Below are positions 30,707 through 39,284 of a DNA stretch of 64,000 nucleotides, piece by piece. Under the pieces are notes generated by a model. The model saw only the letters and a program-made list of their open reading frames with translations. It made no database searches and was not told the DNA's origin. Source of the DNA: Phascolarctobacterium faecium DSM 14760 (lineage in GTDB: Bacteria > Bacillota > Negativicutes > Acidaminococcales > Acidaminococcaceae); contig NZ_QLTS01000001.1 in the NCBI RefSeq assembly GCF_003269275.1, positions 124,001 through 188,000 on the forward strand, in the 5' to 3' direction. A program made the position numbers and the translations under genes. Each line of letters begins with the position of its first letter. Positions within the stretch are counted from its first letter, which is position 1.

Positions 30707-30735
30707 AGTATACAAACAACTGTTCGAGGTGTCAA
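30707..30735 (-). promoter_or_regulatory. recA promoter with LexA (SOS) box in the spacer
   Basis: Minus strand: TTGACA (30730-30735), 17-nt spacer, TATACT (30707-30712). The spacer begins CCT and then holds CGAACAGTTGTTTG (30713-30726), a GAAC-N4-GTTT variant of the Gram-positive Cheo box. Binding there would block polymerase directly. lexA itself is not in this window. Confidence 0.8.
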
Positions 30736-30742
30736 GATTTAT

Positions 30743-31597
30743 TTATTTTTTCAGCAACCGGGCAATTTCTTCCCCGCTGAATTTATAGGTTTCGTTGCAG
30801 AACTGGCAATGCACCTCTGTTTCCTCATCCTGACTCATGGCCGAGATATCTTCCTGCCCTAAAGTCGCCAATGCTCCCAATATCTTTTCTCTACTGCAGC
30901 GGCATTTATAACTCAGCTCTATGCTCTCCTGAATTGTTACATCTAGACCGCGGGCAATAGTTTCGATCATCTTTTCTGGAGTATAACCCAGCTCCAGCAG
31001 CTGCGTAACATAAGGAGTTAAACTGATGTTTTCCTCCAGCTGTGCCAGCGTTTCCTCTGCGCAGCCTGGCATTGCCTGAATAAAGTACCCGCCTGAAGCT
31101 ATGACCTGCCCCTCTTTATTGACCAATACGCCTAACGCCACAGAAGACGGTGTCTGTTCAGACGTGTATAGATAATTAGTAAGGTCACTGGCGATCTCGC
31201 CGTCAACCAGTTCGGCATAGCCGGTAAAAGGTTCAGCGTTCTGCAGATAACGGGTCACAATAATATTGCCGGCTCCAATAGCGCCGCCAACATCCAGCTT
31301 GCCGTTTTTCAGCGGCAAAAATACATCCGGATCACCTACATAACCACGCACATGCGTGCCTTCTGCATCGGCAACGACTTCGCCGATCGGCCCGTCACCC
31401 TTTAAACGCAGGGCAATGCGTTCATTATCTTTCATAGTAGCTGCTAAAAGCAGGGCTCCGTTCATCGCCCTGCCCAAAGCGGCACTAGCCAAATGGGAAG
31501 TATGATGCCTGGTAGCAGCCTCCTGTACCAGATTAGTAGTACACAGCGCATAAATTCGTACACCTTCAGCCGTGCCTTTAGTCAAAATATCTTTCAT
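30743..31597 (-). CDS. hslO: Hsp33 redox-activated chaperone
   Basis: Holdase activated by oxidative unfolding. 284 residues with the C-terminal zinc switch CKCRC-type: YKCRCSREK and CQFCNETY near 231 and 262. N-terminal domain with ATMKDNERIALRLKGDGPIG. It follows ribH by 43 nt without a visible terminator, so it is probably read through from the FMN-riboswitch operon as well as from its own promoter. Confidence 0.93.
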   Translation of the reverse strand: MKDILTKGTAEGVRIYALCTTNLVQEAATRHHTSHLASAALGRAMNGALLLAATMKDNERIALRLKGDGPIGEVVADAEGTHVRGYVGDPDVFLPLKNGKLDVGGAIGAGNIIVTRYLQNAEPFTGYAELVDGEIASDLTNYLYTSEQTPSSVALGVLVNKEGQVIASGGYFIQAMPGCAEETLAQLEENISLTPYVTQLLELGYTPEKMIETIARGLDVTIQESIELSYKCRCSREKILGALATLGQEDISAMSQDEETEVHCQFCNETYKFSGEEIARLLKK

Positions 31598-31640
31598 TAT
31601 ATATACCTCTTAGAATCTACGATTAACGTACGTTTAAAAA

Positions 31641-32102
31641 TCAGATGTTTTTCAACAGATTGACCATTTCGATAGCAGTCATTGCAGCATCAACACCTTT
31701 GTTGCCAGCTTTAGTACCGGCACGTTCAACAGCCTGCTCAATATTTTCGGTAGTCAGAACGCCGAAAGCTACCGGAACACCTGTTTCCAGACCAACATGC
31801 GCCACGCCTTTAGAAGCTTCGGCACAAACATAGTCAAAATGAGGAGTAGAACCGCGGATAACCGCACCCAAACAGATAACAGCATCATATTTGCCACTCA
31901 CTGCAAGCTTCTGCGCTGCCAAAGGGATCTCGAATGCTCCTGGGACCCAAACTGCAGTAATATCTTCATTGTCCATCCCATGACGTTCCAGGCAGTCGAT
32001 AGCACCGCTCAAAAGCTTGCTGGTGATAAATTCATTAAAACGGGCTACAACAATAGCCACTTTCATACCTTGTGCTGTTAATTGACCTTCTAAAGTTTTC
32101 AT
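31641..32102 (-). CDS. ribH: 6,7-dimethyl-8-ribityllumazine synthase
   Basis: Condenses the ribitylaminouracil with dihydroxybutanone phosphate. 153 residues with [30 protein letters not shown] and [14 protein letters not shown]. Start is ATG 32102, 8 nt after GGAGG; in-frame ATGs at 32117 and 32108 lie upstream of or too close to the Shine–Dalgarno. Last rib gene of the operon. Confidence 0.95.
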   Translation of the reverse strand: MKTLEGQLTAQGMKVAIVVARFNEFITSKLLSGAIDCLERHGMDNEDITAVWVPGAFEIPLAAQKLAVSGKYDAVICLGAVIRGSTPHFDYVCAEASKGVAHVGLETGVPVAFGVLTTENIEQAVERAGTKAGNKGVDAAMTAIEMVNLLKNI

Positions 32103-32140
32103 ATTCATTGCCTCCATTTTAAGTTAATTTGATTTTTATA

Positions 32141-33385
32141 TCAGCTGCAGCAGTTGCAGTGTTTATGCTCATGACCTTCGTGCAGCTCATGCCCCATTTT
32201 TTCCTCTTTGACTTCCAGATAGAACTCGTTAAAAGGGTTAGCGTCGATAACGATAGGCACTCTTTCGCTTACGGTGATGCCATAGCCGGAAAGCCCCACA
32301 CGTTTGGCAGGATTATTAGTGATCAGACGAATGCTGGTCAAGCCCATGTCGGAAAGGATCTGAGCTCCGATACCATAATCACGCAGATCCGGAGCAAAGC
32401 CCAGCTTAACATTGGCTTCAACGGTATCATAACCCTGATCCTGCAGCGCATAAGCCCTGATTTTATTCGCCAGACCGATACCACGTCCTTCCTGACGCAT
32501 ATACAGTACTACACCGCACCCTTCTTTTTCTATCATTCGCAGCGCTGTTGCCAGCTGATCGCCGCAATCACAGCGCAGGGAACCGAAAGCGTCGCCGGTC
32601 AGACATTCTGAATGTACGCGTACCAAGACATCTTTTTTACCGGACACCTCACCTTTAACGATGGCAACATGGCAAAGATCATCCAGATCATTTTCGTAAG
32701 CTACAGCGCGGAAATTGCCGTATTTACTCGGCAGCGCGGCTTCAGCCGCACGATGCACCATTTTTTCGTGCGCCTTGCGGTAAGCGACCAAAGCAGCAAC
32801 GGTAATAAAAACCAACCCGTGTTCTTTAGCAAATTCTTTCAATTCAGGAGTACGAGCCATATTGCCGTCTTCGCTCATGATCTCGCAGCAGATACCGACT
32901 GGCTTCAATCCAGCCAGCTTACACAGATCTACAGTCGCCTCGGTGTGCCCTGTGCGGCGCAGTACGCCGCCTTCACGTGCACGCAGCGGAAAAACATGTC
33001 CCGGACGACGGAAATCATCAGGCTGCGCGTTATCATCAGCACATTTTTTCATCGTATATGCGCGTTCGTGCGCCGAAATACCCGTAGTAGTATCGACGTG
33101 ATCGATAGATACGGAGAACGCAGTTTCGTGATTATCAGTATTTTTAGCTACCATCGCGCCAAATTGCAACTTATCCATGATCTCCGGAGCTGCCGGCATA
33201 CAGATCAGACCGCGTGCGTATTTTGCCATAAAGTTTACTGCCTCAGGCGTACACAGCTCGGCAGCCATAATCAGATCACCTTCGTTTTCCCTATCCTCGT
33301 CATCAGTTACCAAAACCATTTTACCGGCTTTGATAGCTGCTATCGCTTCTTCAACTGTATTAAATTTGAACTCTTCCATTTTCAT
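32141..33385 (-). CDS. ribBA: Bifunctional DHBP synthase / GTP cyclohydrolase II, His/Cys-rich tail
   Basis: Catalyses both entry steps of riboflavin synthesis. Residues 1-~205 are 3,4-dihydroxy-2-butanone-4-phosphate synthase ([37 protein letters not shown]), and ~206-400 are GTP cyclohydrolase II with the zinc motif [18 protein letters not shown] and [17 protein letters not shown]. The last 18 residues, [20 protein letters not shown] in context, form a His/Cys-rich tail not usual for the family. The function of that tail is unknown; metal buffering or regulation is possible. Confidence 0.95.
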   Translation of the reverse strand: MKMEEFKFNTVEEAIAAIKAGKMVLVTDDEDRENEGDLIMAAELCTPEAVNFMAKYARGLICMPAAPEIMDKLQFGAMVAKNTDNHETAFSVSIDHVDTTTGISAHERAYTMKKCADDNAQPDDFRRPGHVFPLRAREGGVLRRTGHTEATVDLCKLAGLKPVGICCEIMSEDGNMARTPELKEFAKEHGLVFITVAALVAYRKAHEKMVHRAAEAALPSKYGNFRAVAYENDLDDLCHVAIVKGEVSGKKDVLVRVHSECLTGDAFGSLRCDCGDQLATALRMIEKEGCGVVLYMRQEGRGIGLANKIRAYALQDQGYDTVEANVKLGFAPDLRDYGIGAQILSDMGLTSIRLITNNPAKRVGLSGYGITVSERVPIVIDANPFNEFYLEVKEEKMGHELHEGHEHKHCNCCS

Positions 33386-33396
33386 AGCCTCCTTAT

Positions 33397-34056
33397 TTAC
33401 ATAAAACCGTTTTCGAATAAAGTAGCTTTACTCAAAACGCTGGTTTCATCCTTTTTCTCTGCCTTATTGCCAAACTTCAGCATCTGTTCAACATATTTAC
33501 CGATAATGTCTGTCTCCAGATTGACCTCGTCGCCAACGGTCTTAAAGCCTAAAGTAGTTTCCTTCGAGGTATGCGGGATCAGCGATACTGAAAAAGTATC
33601 CTCGGTGACATCCGTTACCGTCAGACTGATACCATCGATAGCAATAGAACCCTTATGCAGGATGTAACGCATCAACTCCGGCGGCGTTTTTACCGTTACC
33701 ACATTAGCTATGCCGTCCTGCCGGCATTTCGCGATCACACCGATCCCCTCCACATGACCGCTGACGATATGTCCGTCCAGGCCATCCATCAACCGCAGCG
33801 TCCTTTCCAGATTGACCCGGTCGCCGCTGCGCAGATCACGCAGATTGCTCAAACGCACAGTTTCCGGCATCACGTCAGCCGTAAACTCACCGCTGCCCAA
33901 AACAACTACTGTCAGGCAAACGCCGTTCACTGCAACGCTGTCGCCTATTTTTAAATTATCCAGCACTTTTCTAGCGGCTACAGTCAGATGATAACTGTTC
34001 TGCACTCTCTTCAACCCTCGCACAGTGCCAAGCTCTGCAACTAATCCAGTAAACAT
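33397..34056 (-). CDS. ribE: Riboflavin synthase alpha subunit
   Basis: Dismutates two lumazines to riboflavin. 219 residues with the duplicated lumazine-binding fold: [12 protein letters not shown] start, [14 protein letters not shown] in repeat 1, and [16 protein letters not shown] in repeat 2. It lies between ribD (1 nt) and ribBA (11 nt). Confidence 0.95.
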   Translation of the reverse strand: MFTGLVAELGTVRGLKRVQNSYHLTVAARKVLDNLKIGDSVAVNGVCLTVVVLGSGEFTADVMPETVRLSNLRDLRSGDRVNLERTLRLMDGLDGHIVSGHVEGIGVIAKCRQDGIANVVTVKTPPELMRYILHKGSIAIDGISLTVTDVTEDTFSVSLIPHTSKETTLGFKTVGDEVNLETDIIGKYVEQMLKFGNKAEKKDETSVLSKATLFENGFM

Positions 34057-34057
34057 A

Positions 34058-35167
34058 TCAGCATTTATTCCTTTCCACTCTGCCAGTCAGCAAAATATCT
34101 GCTCCCAAAGGCAGTGTTTCTATCTCCTTCAAAACATAACAATCCTCCATCAGTGCAAAACCTTTGCCGCCGACCGGAGTCAACGCCTCTTTGCCGCCGA
34201 TCAGTTTCGGTGCGATAAACGCATAAATACGATCCACCAAGCCGGCTTCTAAAAAGTCACCGTGCACTGTACTGCCTCCTTCAACCAAAATACTGGTCAG
34301 ATTACGCCCAGCCAGCTCCTGCAGCAGCAACGCTACAGGCAGCTTGCCATTGACCGCAGGCAGCTGAAGCACTTCTACCTTCGGCAGCGCCTGCAGCGCT
34401 TCTGCTTTGGCCTGCTTGGCGCCCGGTAAACAAGTGCCTGTGACCAGCAATGTTTCAGCCTCGCCGTCAAAAATCTTCGCAGTCATGGGTATTTCACAGT
34501 TACTGTCCAACACTATCCGCAGCGGGTTTCGCCCCTCTACCAACCTGGTAGTAAGCTCCGGATCATCTGCCAGCACCGTATTCTTACCGACCAGGATACA
34601 ATCGTGAGCCTTGCGCAAATAGTGCCCATAAGCTCTGGCGTCCTCGCCGGTGATCCATTTCGAATCGCCGGTCCTTGTAGCTATCTTACCGTCTAAAGTC
34701 ATTGCATATTTCATCGAAACAAAGGGTCTGCCGGTTACGATCCAGTGGAAAAACTTCTCGTTAAGCAGACGTGCCTCTTCTGCGCACACGCCCACAGTAA
34801 CCTCGATCCCCGCATCGCGTAAACGCTTAAAACCGTTGCCGGCAACCTTGGGGTTCGGGTCTTCGACCGCCGCAACCACACGTTTCAGTCCGGCAGCAAT
34901 AATCGCCTCGCAACAGGGTCCGGTACGTCCAAAATGCGAACAGGGCTCCAGTGTTACATATATCGTTCCGCCACGGGCCAGCTTTTTTGCTTCCTTCAAC
35001 GCATTGATCTCGGAATGAGGCTGCCCTGCCTTATGATGATAGCCTTCGCCTACAACTTCTCCATCAGCACTGACGATAACTGCACCTACCATAGGATTGG
35101 GGCTGGTATCACCTTCAGCCAGACAGGCTAAAGCCAGCGCCTGCCGCATATATAATTCATCGTCCAT
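34058..35167 (-). CDS. ribD: Riboflavin biosynthesis deaminase/reductase RibD
   Basis: Deaminates and reduces the pyrimidine intermediate. N-terminal zinc deaminase (GQPHSEINALKEA, VTLEPCSHFGRTGPCCEAI) and C-terminal NADPH reductase (SMKYAMTLDGKIATRTGDS … ILVEGGSTVHGDFL). Start is ATG 35167, 5 nt after AAGGTG; the frame is open to 35227, inside the riboswitch terminator. 369 residues. First gene of the riboswitch-controlled operon. Confidence 0.94.
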   Translation of the reverse strand: MDDELYMRQALALACLAEGDTSPNPMVGAVIVSADGEVVGEGYHHKAGQPHSEINALKEAKKLARGGTIYVTLEPCSHFGRTGPCCEAIIAAGLKRVVAAVEDPNPKVAGNGFKRLRDAGIEVTVGVCAEEARLLNEKFFHWIVTGRPFVSMKYAMTLDGKIATRTGDSKWITGEDARAYGHYLRKAHDCILVGKNTVLADDPELTTRLVEGRNPLRIVLDSNCEIPMTAKIFDGEAETLLVTGTCLPGAKQAKAEALQALPKVEVLQLPAVNGKLPVALLLQELAGRNLTSILVEGGSTVHGDFLEAGLVDRIYAFIAPKLIGGKEALTPVGGKGFALMEDCYVLKEIETLPLGADILLTGRVERNKC

Positions 35168-35211
35168 CAAGTCACCTTCTTCAAGTAAGCTTACGATATG
35201 CCCTGAAATTA

Positions 35212-35251
35212 GAAAAACCACAGGCAAAACCTTTTGGGGTTTTGTCTATGG
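35212..35251 (-). terminator. Riboswitch-controlled intrinsic terminator
   Basis: On the minus strand the hairpin ACAAAACC/GGTTTTG, extended by CCATAG/CTGTGG, is followed by TTTTTCT. It stands between the FMN aptamer and ribD and is the likely expression platform that stops transcription when FMN is bound. Confidence 0.88.
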
Positions 35252-35271
35252 CTCAGTAAACAAACTCATAG

Positions 35272-35386
35272 CCGCCTTTTCTCATCCAGACTATACTGTC
35301 GGTACCGGAATCACACCGGATCATGCTCACAAAGAAGCTCGCGGACTATAACCGCCGGTAGGGAATCACACCCTGCCCCAAAGGCT
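35272..35386 (-). promoter_or_regulatory. FMN riboswitch (RFN element)
   Basis: Minus-strand reading gives the conserved RFN core: GGGGCAGGGTG, ATTCCC, ACCGGCGGT, AGTCCGCGA, and the 3' GGATGAGAAAAGGC that closes P1 with GCCTTT at the 5' end. Upstream of ribD, with a downstream terminator, so it should switch ribD-ribE-ribBA-ribH off at high FMN. Confidence 0.97.
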
Positions 35387-35407
35387 ACCGTATTTAATTA
35401 CTTTCTA

Positions 35408-35436
35408 AATATAGCACAAAATATTCAAAGCGTCAA
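35408..35436 (-). promoter_or_regulatory. Promoter of the rib operon
   Basis: TTGACG (35431-35436), 17-nt spacer, TATATT (35408-35413) on the minus strand; transcription would start just upstream of the FMN aptamer. Confidence 0.8.
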
Positions 35437-35494
35437 TTTCTTAAAAGCGAACTTCCTGTGAACAAACAGTATGCCTTCTGGCACCAACTATTTT

Positions 35495-35535
35495 TTTGGA
35501 AGCAGGCGGACTTGCTCTTCCCGCCCGCTTCCAAA
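35495..35535. repeat. Long imperfect inverted repeat downstream of the LpdD-like gene
   Basis: Arms TTTGGAAGC-A-GGCGG (35495-35509) and CCGCC-C-GCTTCCAAA (35521-35535) with an 11-nt loop; one A·C mismatch. For the minus-strand gene it follows, the downstream flank is A-rich, not T-rich, so it is not a typical intrinsic terminator. It could be an mRNA 3'-stabilising hairpin or terminate a plus transcript poorly. Confidence 0.7.
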
Positions 35536-35567
35536 GATGGAGGAATGAGTGTAAACTCGTCTTATTG

Positions 35568-35945
35568 TCAGGCAGCAGCCCAAAGGCAAATCTGCCGTAA
35601 CAGCTCTTGAAAATTAGCTTCCAGCATCGCTATCGCCTCAGCCGACGCATCATCGATATGCAGGCCTACGGTCACTGTAACAGTATGTCCAAGCATCCTG
35701 GCCAGTTCTAAGGCGGCTTTGCGTGCCAGCAGGTCTTCCTTATGCCCTGTCAGGCACAGTACCGATGCCGAAGAAGAAACTATATTTTTATCTTTTAAGC
35801 TGGGGCGCGGTACGCCTACGGCGACAGCACCGATATGCTGCTTTTCACCGCCGCCGATAACGACCGTCAGATCATCACCACAGCGTACTGCCACAGCTTC
35901 CAGCAAATATTCCTGCGCTCCCAAGGAAAAAGACTTTGCCTGCAT
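35568..35945 (-). CDS. LpdD-like protein (prenyl-FMN / decarboxylase accessory subunit)
   Basis: 125-residue homologue, by pattern, of LpdD, the accessory protein found with gallate decarboxylase LpdC/LpdB in lactobacilli. Matching features are YLLEAVAVRCGDDLTVVIGG, HIGAVAVGVPRP, a DLLARKAALELARMLG helix and VTVTVGLHIDDASAEAI. LpdD is thought to help handle the prenylated flavin made by the UbiX-type LpdB. Start is ATG 35945 (GGGGAGGAG upstream); the frame is open to 35993 inside ubiX. Only 1 nt separates it from the ubiX stop, so the two are cotranscribed. Assignment is from memory of the family pattern and needs a profile search. Confidence 0.75.
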   Translation of the reverse strand: MQAKSFSLGAQEYLLEAVAVRCGDDLTVVIGGGEKQHIGAVAVGVPRPSLKDKNIVSSSASVLCLTGHKEDLLARKAALELARMLGHTVTVTVGLHIDDASAEAIAMLEANFQELLRQICLWAAA

Positions 35946-35946
35946 T

Positions 35947-36510
35947 TTACTCCTCCCCTTTCCAGGCCACAAAATGCTTATAATCAATACCAAACTGCAT
36001 CAGGACCTTACCGATGATATGCTGCATTTGCTTTTCCACCGAATTTGACCCATTGTAAAAAGTCAGCATCGGCGGCACAACGACGCAGCCGTAATCAGCA
36101 GCTTCCTTGATATTACGCAGATGCAGCCTGCTCAAAGGCATTTCGCGCGGTACGATAACTACCTTCCTGCCCTCCTTTAGACAAACGTCAGCGGAACGCA
36201 GCAGCAGATTATCTGTATAGCCGGCTGCTATCCCGGCGACTGTTTTCATACTGCAGGGTATTACGATCATTCCATCAGTTTTAAACGAGCCGCTGGAAAT
36301 ACTGGCAGCCATATTTTTATTGCTGTGCACAACATCGGCCAGAGCGCATACATCCTGTACGGTAAGATCCGTTTCGCACTCAAAATTTTTAACTGCACCT
36401 TCAGTTACAACTAAGTGAACTTCACAATCTGGGAGCAATTTTAAAGCTTTCAACATCTCATAGCCCAAAATGACCCCGCTGGCTCCGGAAATACCAACGA
36501 TCAGACGCAT
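35947..36510 (-). CDS. ubiX: Flavin prenyltransferase UbiX (LpdB/BsdB type)
   Basis: Makes prenylated FMN, the cofactor of UbiD decarboxylases, from FMN and dimethylallyl phosphate. 187 residues, with the N-terminal GISGASGVILGYEML (about 5-19), IPCSMKTVAGIAAGYTDNLL and VPREMPLSRLHLRNIKEA. The only ubiX in the window, so presumably it serves both UbiD proteins here. It follows the permease gene by 21 nt and precedes the LpdD-like gene. Confidence 0.94.
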   Translation of the reverse strand: MRLIVGISGASGVILGYEMLKALKLLPDCEVHLVVTEGAVKNFECETDLTVQDVCALADVVHSNKNMAASISSGSFKTDGMIVIPCSMKTVAGIAAGYTDNLLLRSADVCLKEGRKVVIVPREMPLSRLHLRNIKEAADYGCVVVPPMLTFYNGSNSVEKQMQHIIGKVLMQFGIDYKHFVAWKGEE

Positions 36511-36531
36511 CTCCAGCCCTCCTTCAGCAGA

Positions 36532-37920
36532 TTATTTATCAAACAAGCCTAACATCGACCAGTACGGAACTTCAATCAGTACAGTCATAACATAGATAAC
36601 GATAATGAACGGAATACCCAAACGGATCGTTTCCTTCTGTGAATACATACCGTTATCTTCACCCAAACCGACCAGCATGTTCAAATGCTGGAAAGGCAGC
36701 ACATAGTGAGAAGCAACTGCCGAATAAGCGAGCAGCGCCGGAACAAGCGGCGTAATACCCATCTGGCTGGTAAAGGTGATCATAGCTGGGATAATGATAC
36801 CCATAACTGCGATAACGCTGCCCAAAAGCATATGTATAATAATTGAAATAGTTGCGATAAACGCTGCCAGGATATATGGATCAGACGGAACTGTACCAGG
36901 CAATACTGTCTGGGCTATCCATGCATTCATACCGGTAGCGCCGCCAACACGTCCGATAGCAACAGCAGCAGTCAAAAAAATCAGTACATGCAGAGGAACA
37001 CCGCTCCAGCTTGCCGGCGTCAGAATTTCGCCAACCAAAGGCAGGCTCATTGCCATTGCGATAAACAAGGTTACCCAACCGATATCGACGCCATGCAGAG
37101 TATCAGTCATCCAAAGAATGATCGCTAAAGTTACCCAAAAGGCAGTCCGAAGCTCTTTCCCACTCATTGGACCCATAGCTGCTAATTTAGCACGCATTTC
37201 CTCTTTGTTGACCTGTACTTCCTGAGTTGGCTTAAATAGGAACAAAATCATAAAGCAGGTAATAATACTTACGATAATACTGGGTGGTCCCATCAATTTA
37301 AACCAGCCAAGCCAACCTAGAGAAACACCGGATGATTGTACTGCCAGCGGACTGATAGTAGCATCGCCAGTCAAAAAGATCAGGGAAACCGGAACAGAAG
37401 CGGCAAAAACAGTAAAGCCTATTTTAACTGCATCCACACGAGGAATATTCGCACTTTTAATAACGACCGCCATAACTGACATAATCAGGAAAGCACGCGG
37501 CCAGGGATGCGGAATCAAAAGACTGAGGATAAAAGTCAGAATAAAAATCGCCACGATAATACTCTTAAATGAAGTTACATAAGAAATGATAAATTTATAA
37601 GCGATACGTTCGCCAAGTCCAGATTCTTTAACTGCACCGGCAATCAAATAAGCGCCTACAATCAAAAACATCATTGGACCAGTCCAGGTCGAAAAAATGA
37701 GAGCAGGTTTTTCAACCCCAAAAACTGCGAGGAGTAATAGATAAAGACCGGAAGTATAACCCGGCTGAGTGATTTGAAAGCCCCAGAAAATTACGGTCAT
37801 AAAAGAAAGCGCCATACATATCTGACCATTTCTTGCAAGTCCTGGGATATCGGCCGTGCCGATCAACAGTGCTACGATAATGCCTAAAATAAACCCTATT
37901 CTCGCTTTATTCATTCCCAC
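36532..37920 (-). CDS. DASS/SLC13-family anion permease, putative aromatic-acid transporter
   Basis: 462-residue membrane protein with about 11-12 hydrophobic segments and DASS-type stretches (GPMMFLIVGAYLIAGAVKES, IPHPWPRAFLIMSVMAVV, MLLGSVIAVMGIIIPAM). DASS carriers move di- or tricarboxylates and related anions, many with Na+. Linkage to ubiX, an LpdD-like protein and LysR genes suggests hydroxybenzoate or gallate uptake, as for the permeases of lactobacillar gallate loci; this is inference. Start is GTG 37920 (AGGAGG 8 nt before); ATG 37914 is the alternative. First gene of the permease-ubiX-lpdD operon. Confidence 0.85.
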   Translation of the reverse strand: MGMNKARIGFILGIIVALLIGTADIPGLARNGQICMALSFMTVIFWGFQITQPGYTSGLYLLLLAVFGVEKPALIFSTWTGPMMFLIVGAYLIAGAVKESGLGERIAYKFIISYVTSFKSIIVAIFILTFILSLLIPHPWPRAFLIMSVMAVVIKSANIPRVDAVKIGFTVFAASVPVSLIFLTGDATISPLAVQSSGVSLGWLGWFKLMGPPSIIVSIITCFMILFLFKPTQEVQVNKEEMRAKLAAMGPMSGKELRTAFWVTLAIILWMTDTLHGVDIGWVTLFIAMAMSLPLVGEILTPASWSGVPLHVLIFLTAAVAIGRVGGATGMNAWIAQTVLPGTVPSDPYILAAFIATISIIIHMLLGSVIAVMGIIIPAMITFTSQMGITPLVPALLAYSAVASHYVLPFQHLNMLVGLGEDNGMYSQKETIRLGIPFIIVIYVMTVLIEVPYWSMLGLFDK

Positions 37921-38353
37921 AAATAAAACCTCCTATCTCTTACAACTTTTGAACATCCACAACCAATAAAATATCTATTTTAACAATTAAGTTTATGTGC
38001 AGCAAATTTAATTATTGTAATTTATTAAGTTATGGAGTATCCTTATGCTAATGAGCAAGAGCTTTTTGACAGCTCCTAAAAATCTTTTTCCCCTCCTTCC
38101 CTTTCGTCTCCAGCAATTCTCTTTCTTGCTTTTCATCATAGAACCAGCCCGTCTAAAAGGCAATTCAGTTAAATAAACACGTCATTCTTGTTAGGAATTT
38201 CCAAAGGTGAAAGCTTGTATTCCATTCTCGAATATGTGTATATAGCAAAATCGAATATAATTTAAATGAAGAAGGTAAAGATTTTAAAACAAATCTCATT
38301 TTTTTACTATTTGCTATCGTGTTTTAATTTGCACAGAAGGGCGGATTGAATTT
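37921..38353. other. Divergent intergenic region between permease and lysR
   Basis: 433 nt holding the permease promoter, LysR-type boxes and the lysR leader. The permease promoter start would leave a leader of roughly 200 nt before its GTG. On the plus strand a 43-codon open frame (38045-38176) with a GGAG 7 nt upstream is present but runs antisense to that leader and is not called. A TATAAT (38256-38261) may be the lysR -10. Two TCGAATAT direct repeats occur at 38228 and 38251. Confidence 0.7.
38135..38233 (-). promoter_or_regulatory. Permease promoter with tandem LysR-type boxes
   Basis: Minus strand: TTGCCT (38158-38163), 17-nt spacer, TATGAT (38135-38140). Upstream, read on the plus strand, are GCAATTCAGTTA (38160-38171, overlapping the -35), 22 nt, then GGAATTTCCAAA (38194-38205). 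Two T-N11-A boxes of ATTC-N7-GAAT form lie at 38184-38198 and 38219-38233, 35 nt apart centre to centre. The same elements with the same spacing occur before the second ubiD (47139-47238). Confidence 0.72.
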
Positions 38354-39253
38354 ATGAATCTTAATCAATTGAAATACTTTCTGGCCATTGTCAAAACAGG
38401 TAGCTTTTCAAATGCTGCCGATGATATGTATATCTCCCAATCGTCAATGTCCAAACAGATAAAAGCCCTGGAAACAGAACTGGGTGTCGATCTCTTCAAA
38501 CGCGAACATTCCAAGGTCTATCTGACTGAAATAGGTGCGGAATTTGCCAAATATGCTGAAATGACCATCAAACAACACAACGATATGCTGCTTTATTTAG
38601 ATGAATTTGCTACCAAGAAGTCTAATACTATTCGTTTTGGGTCAATACCTGTAGTATCCTCCTATGGTATCAGCGCTCAGATAGCCCAATTTACAACCAA
38701 CTATAAACCCGATGTTAACGTCGTTATCGATATGCACGAGACCAACCAGCAGGAAGTTATGAAAGAGCTGTTTGACGGAGCCATCGACATTGCGCTGATA
38801 CGTACTGATTATCTTGATGAAGTAGATGTCTTTGACTGTATTCCATATAAGAAAGATATTTTTGTTCTGGTCTGCAATCAAAATCATCCTTTAAGTACAA
38901 AAGAAGCTGTTTCCCTGAATGACCTGATAAAATACCCACTTTCACTTTTAGATACCTCATCGGTCATTTATACGATCGTTATAAAAGCATTTGAACGCCA
39001 CGGCATCGAGAAAAAAACAAAATGTCTGACAACAAGGCACAAGATCCTTATGGAGATCCTGCAGACGGCGCCAAATATTTCGCTGCTGCCGCTCAGTCTC
39101 GTTGACCTGACACTTTTCCCTCATCTCTGTACCGTTCCTCTAGTTGAAGAACTCACAAGCGATGTGGCGCTGATAAAACTCAAAAAACGCCGCCTCAATA
39201 AAATTACCAAGGATTTTTGGATCTATTGGCAAAAATATTTTCAAATGCAATAA
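38354..39253 (+). CDS. LysR-family transcriptional regulator (permease-linked)
   Basis: 299 residues. N-terminal winged helix (MNLNQLKYFLAIVKTGSFSN, residues 1-20; YISQSSMSKQIKALETELG about 31-49), then a periplasmic-binding-like effector domain (IRFGSIPVVSSYGISAQIAQ, SLLDTSSVIYTIVIKAFERH). Divergent from the permease-ubiX-lpdD operon, with LysR boxes between. It probably regulates that operon and the second ubiD in response to an aromatic acid or product. 60% or more pattern similarity to the convergent LysR downstream suggests a duplication (visual estimate). Confidence 0.92.
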   Translation: MNLNQLKYFLAIVKTGSFSNAADDMYISQSSMSKQIKALETELGVDLFKREHSKVYLTEIGAEFAKYAEMTIKQHNDMLLYLDEFATKKSNTIRFGSIPVVSSYGISAQIAQFTTNYKPDVNVVIDMHETNQQEVMKELFDGAIDIALIRTDYLDEVDVFDCIPYKKDIFVLVCNQNHPLSTKEAVSLNDLIKYPLSLLDTSSVIYTIVIKAFERHGIEKKTKCLTTRHKILMEILQTAPNISLLPLSLVDLTLFPHLCTVPLVEELTSDVALIKLKKRRLNKITKDFWIYWQKYFQMQ

Positions 39254-39284
39254 ATAAAAAACCACTGCTCAGCAGTGGTTTTTT
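39254..39284. terminator. Bidirectional terminator between the two convergent lysR genes
   Basis: AAAAACCACTGC/GCAGTGGTTTTTT with loop TCA, immediately after the first LysR stop and at the end of the second. Confidence 0.92.

Noticed and set aside
31622-31636. AACGTACGTT palindrome before hslO
   Set aside because: Ten bases only, no second copy seen and no promoter context; noted only as a possible site.
32612-33667. Long plus-strand open frame (351 codons) over ribBA/ribE
   Set aside because: It is a shadow of ribBA and ribE, whose products are unmistakable; low-complexity antisense composition.
38045-38176. 43-residue plus-strand open frame with GGAG upstream
   Set aside because: It lies antisense to the permease leader inside the regulatory region and overlaps the -35 and operator; no recognisable protein features.
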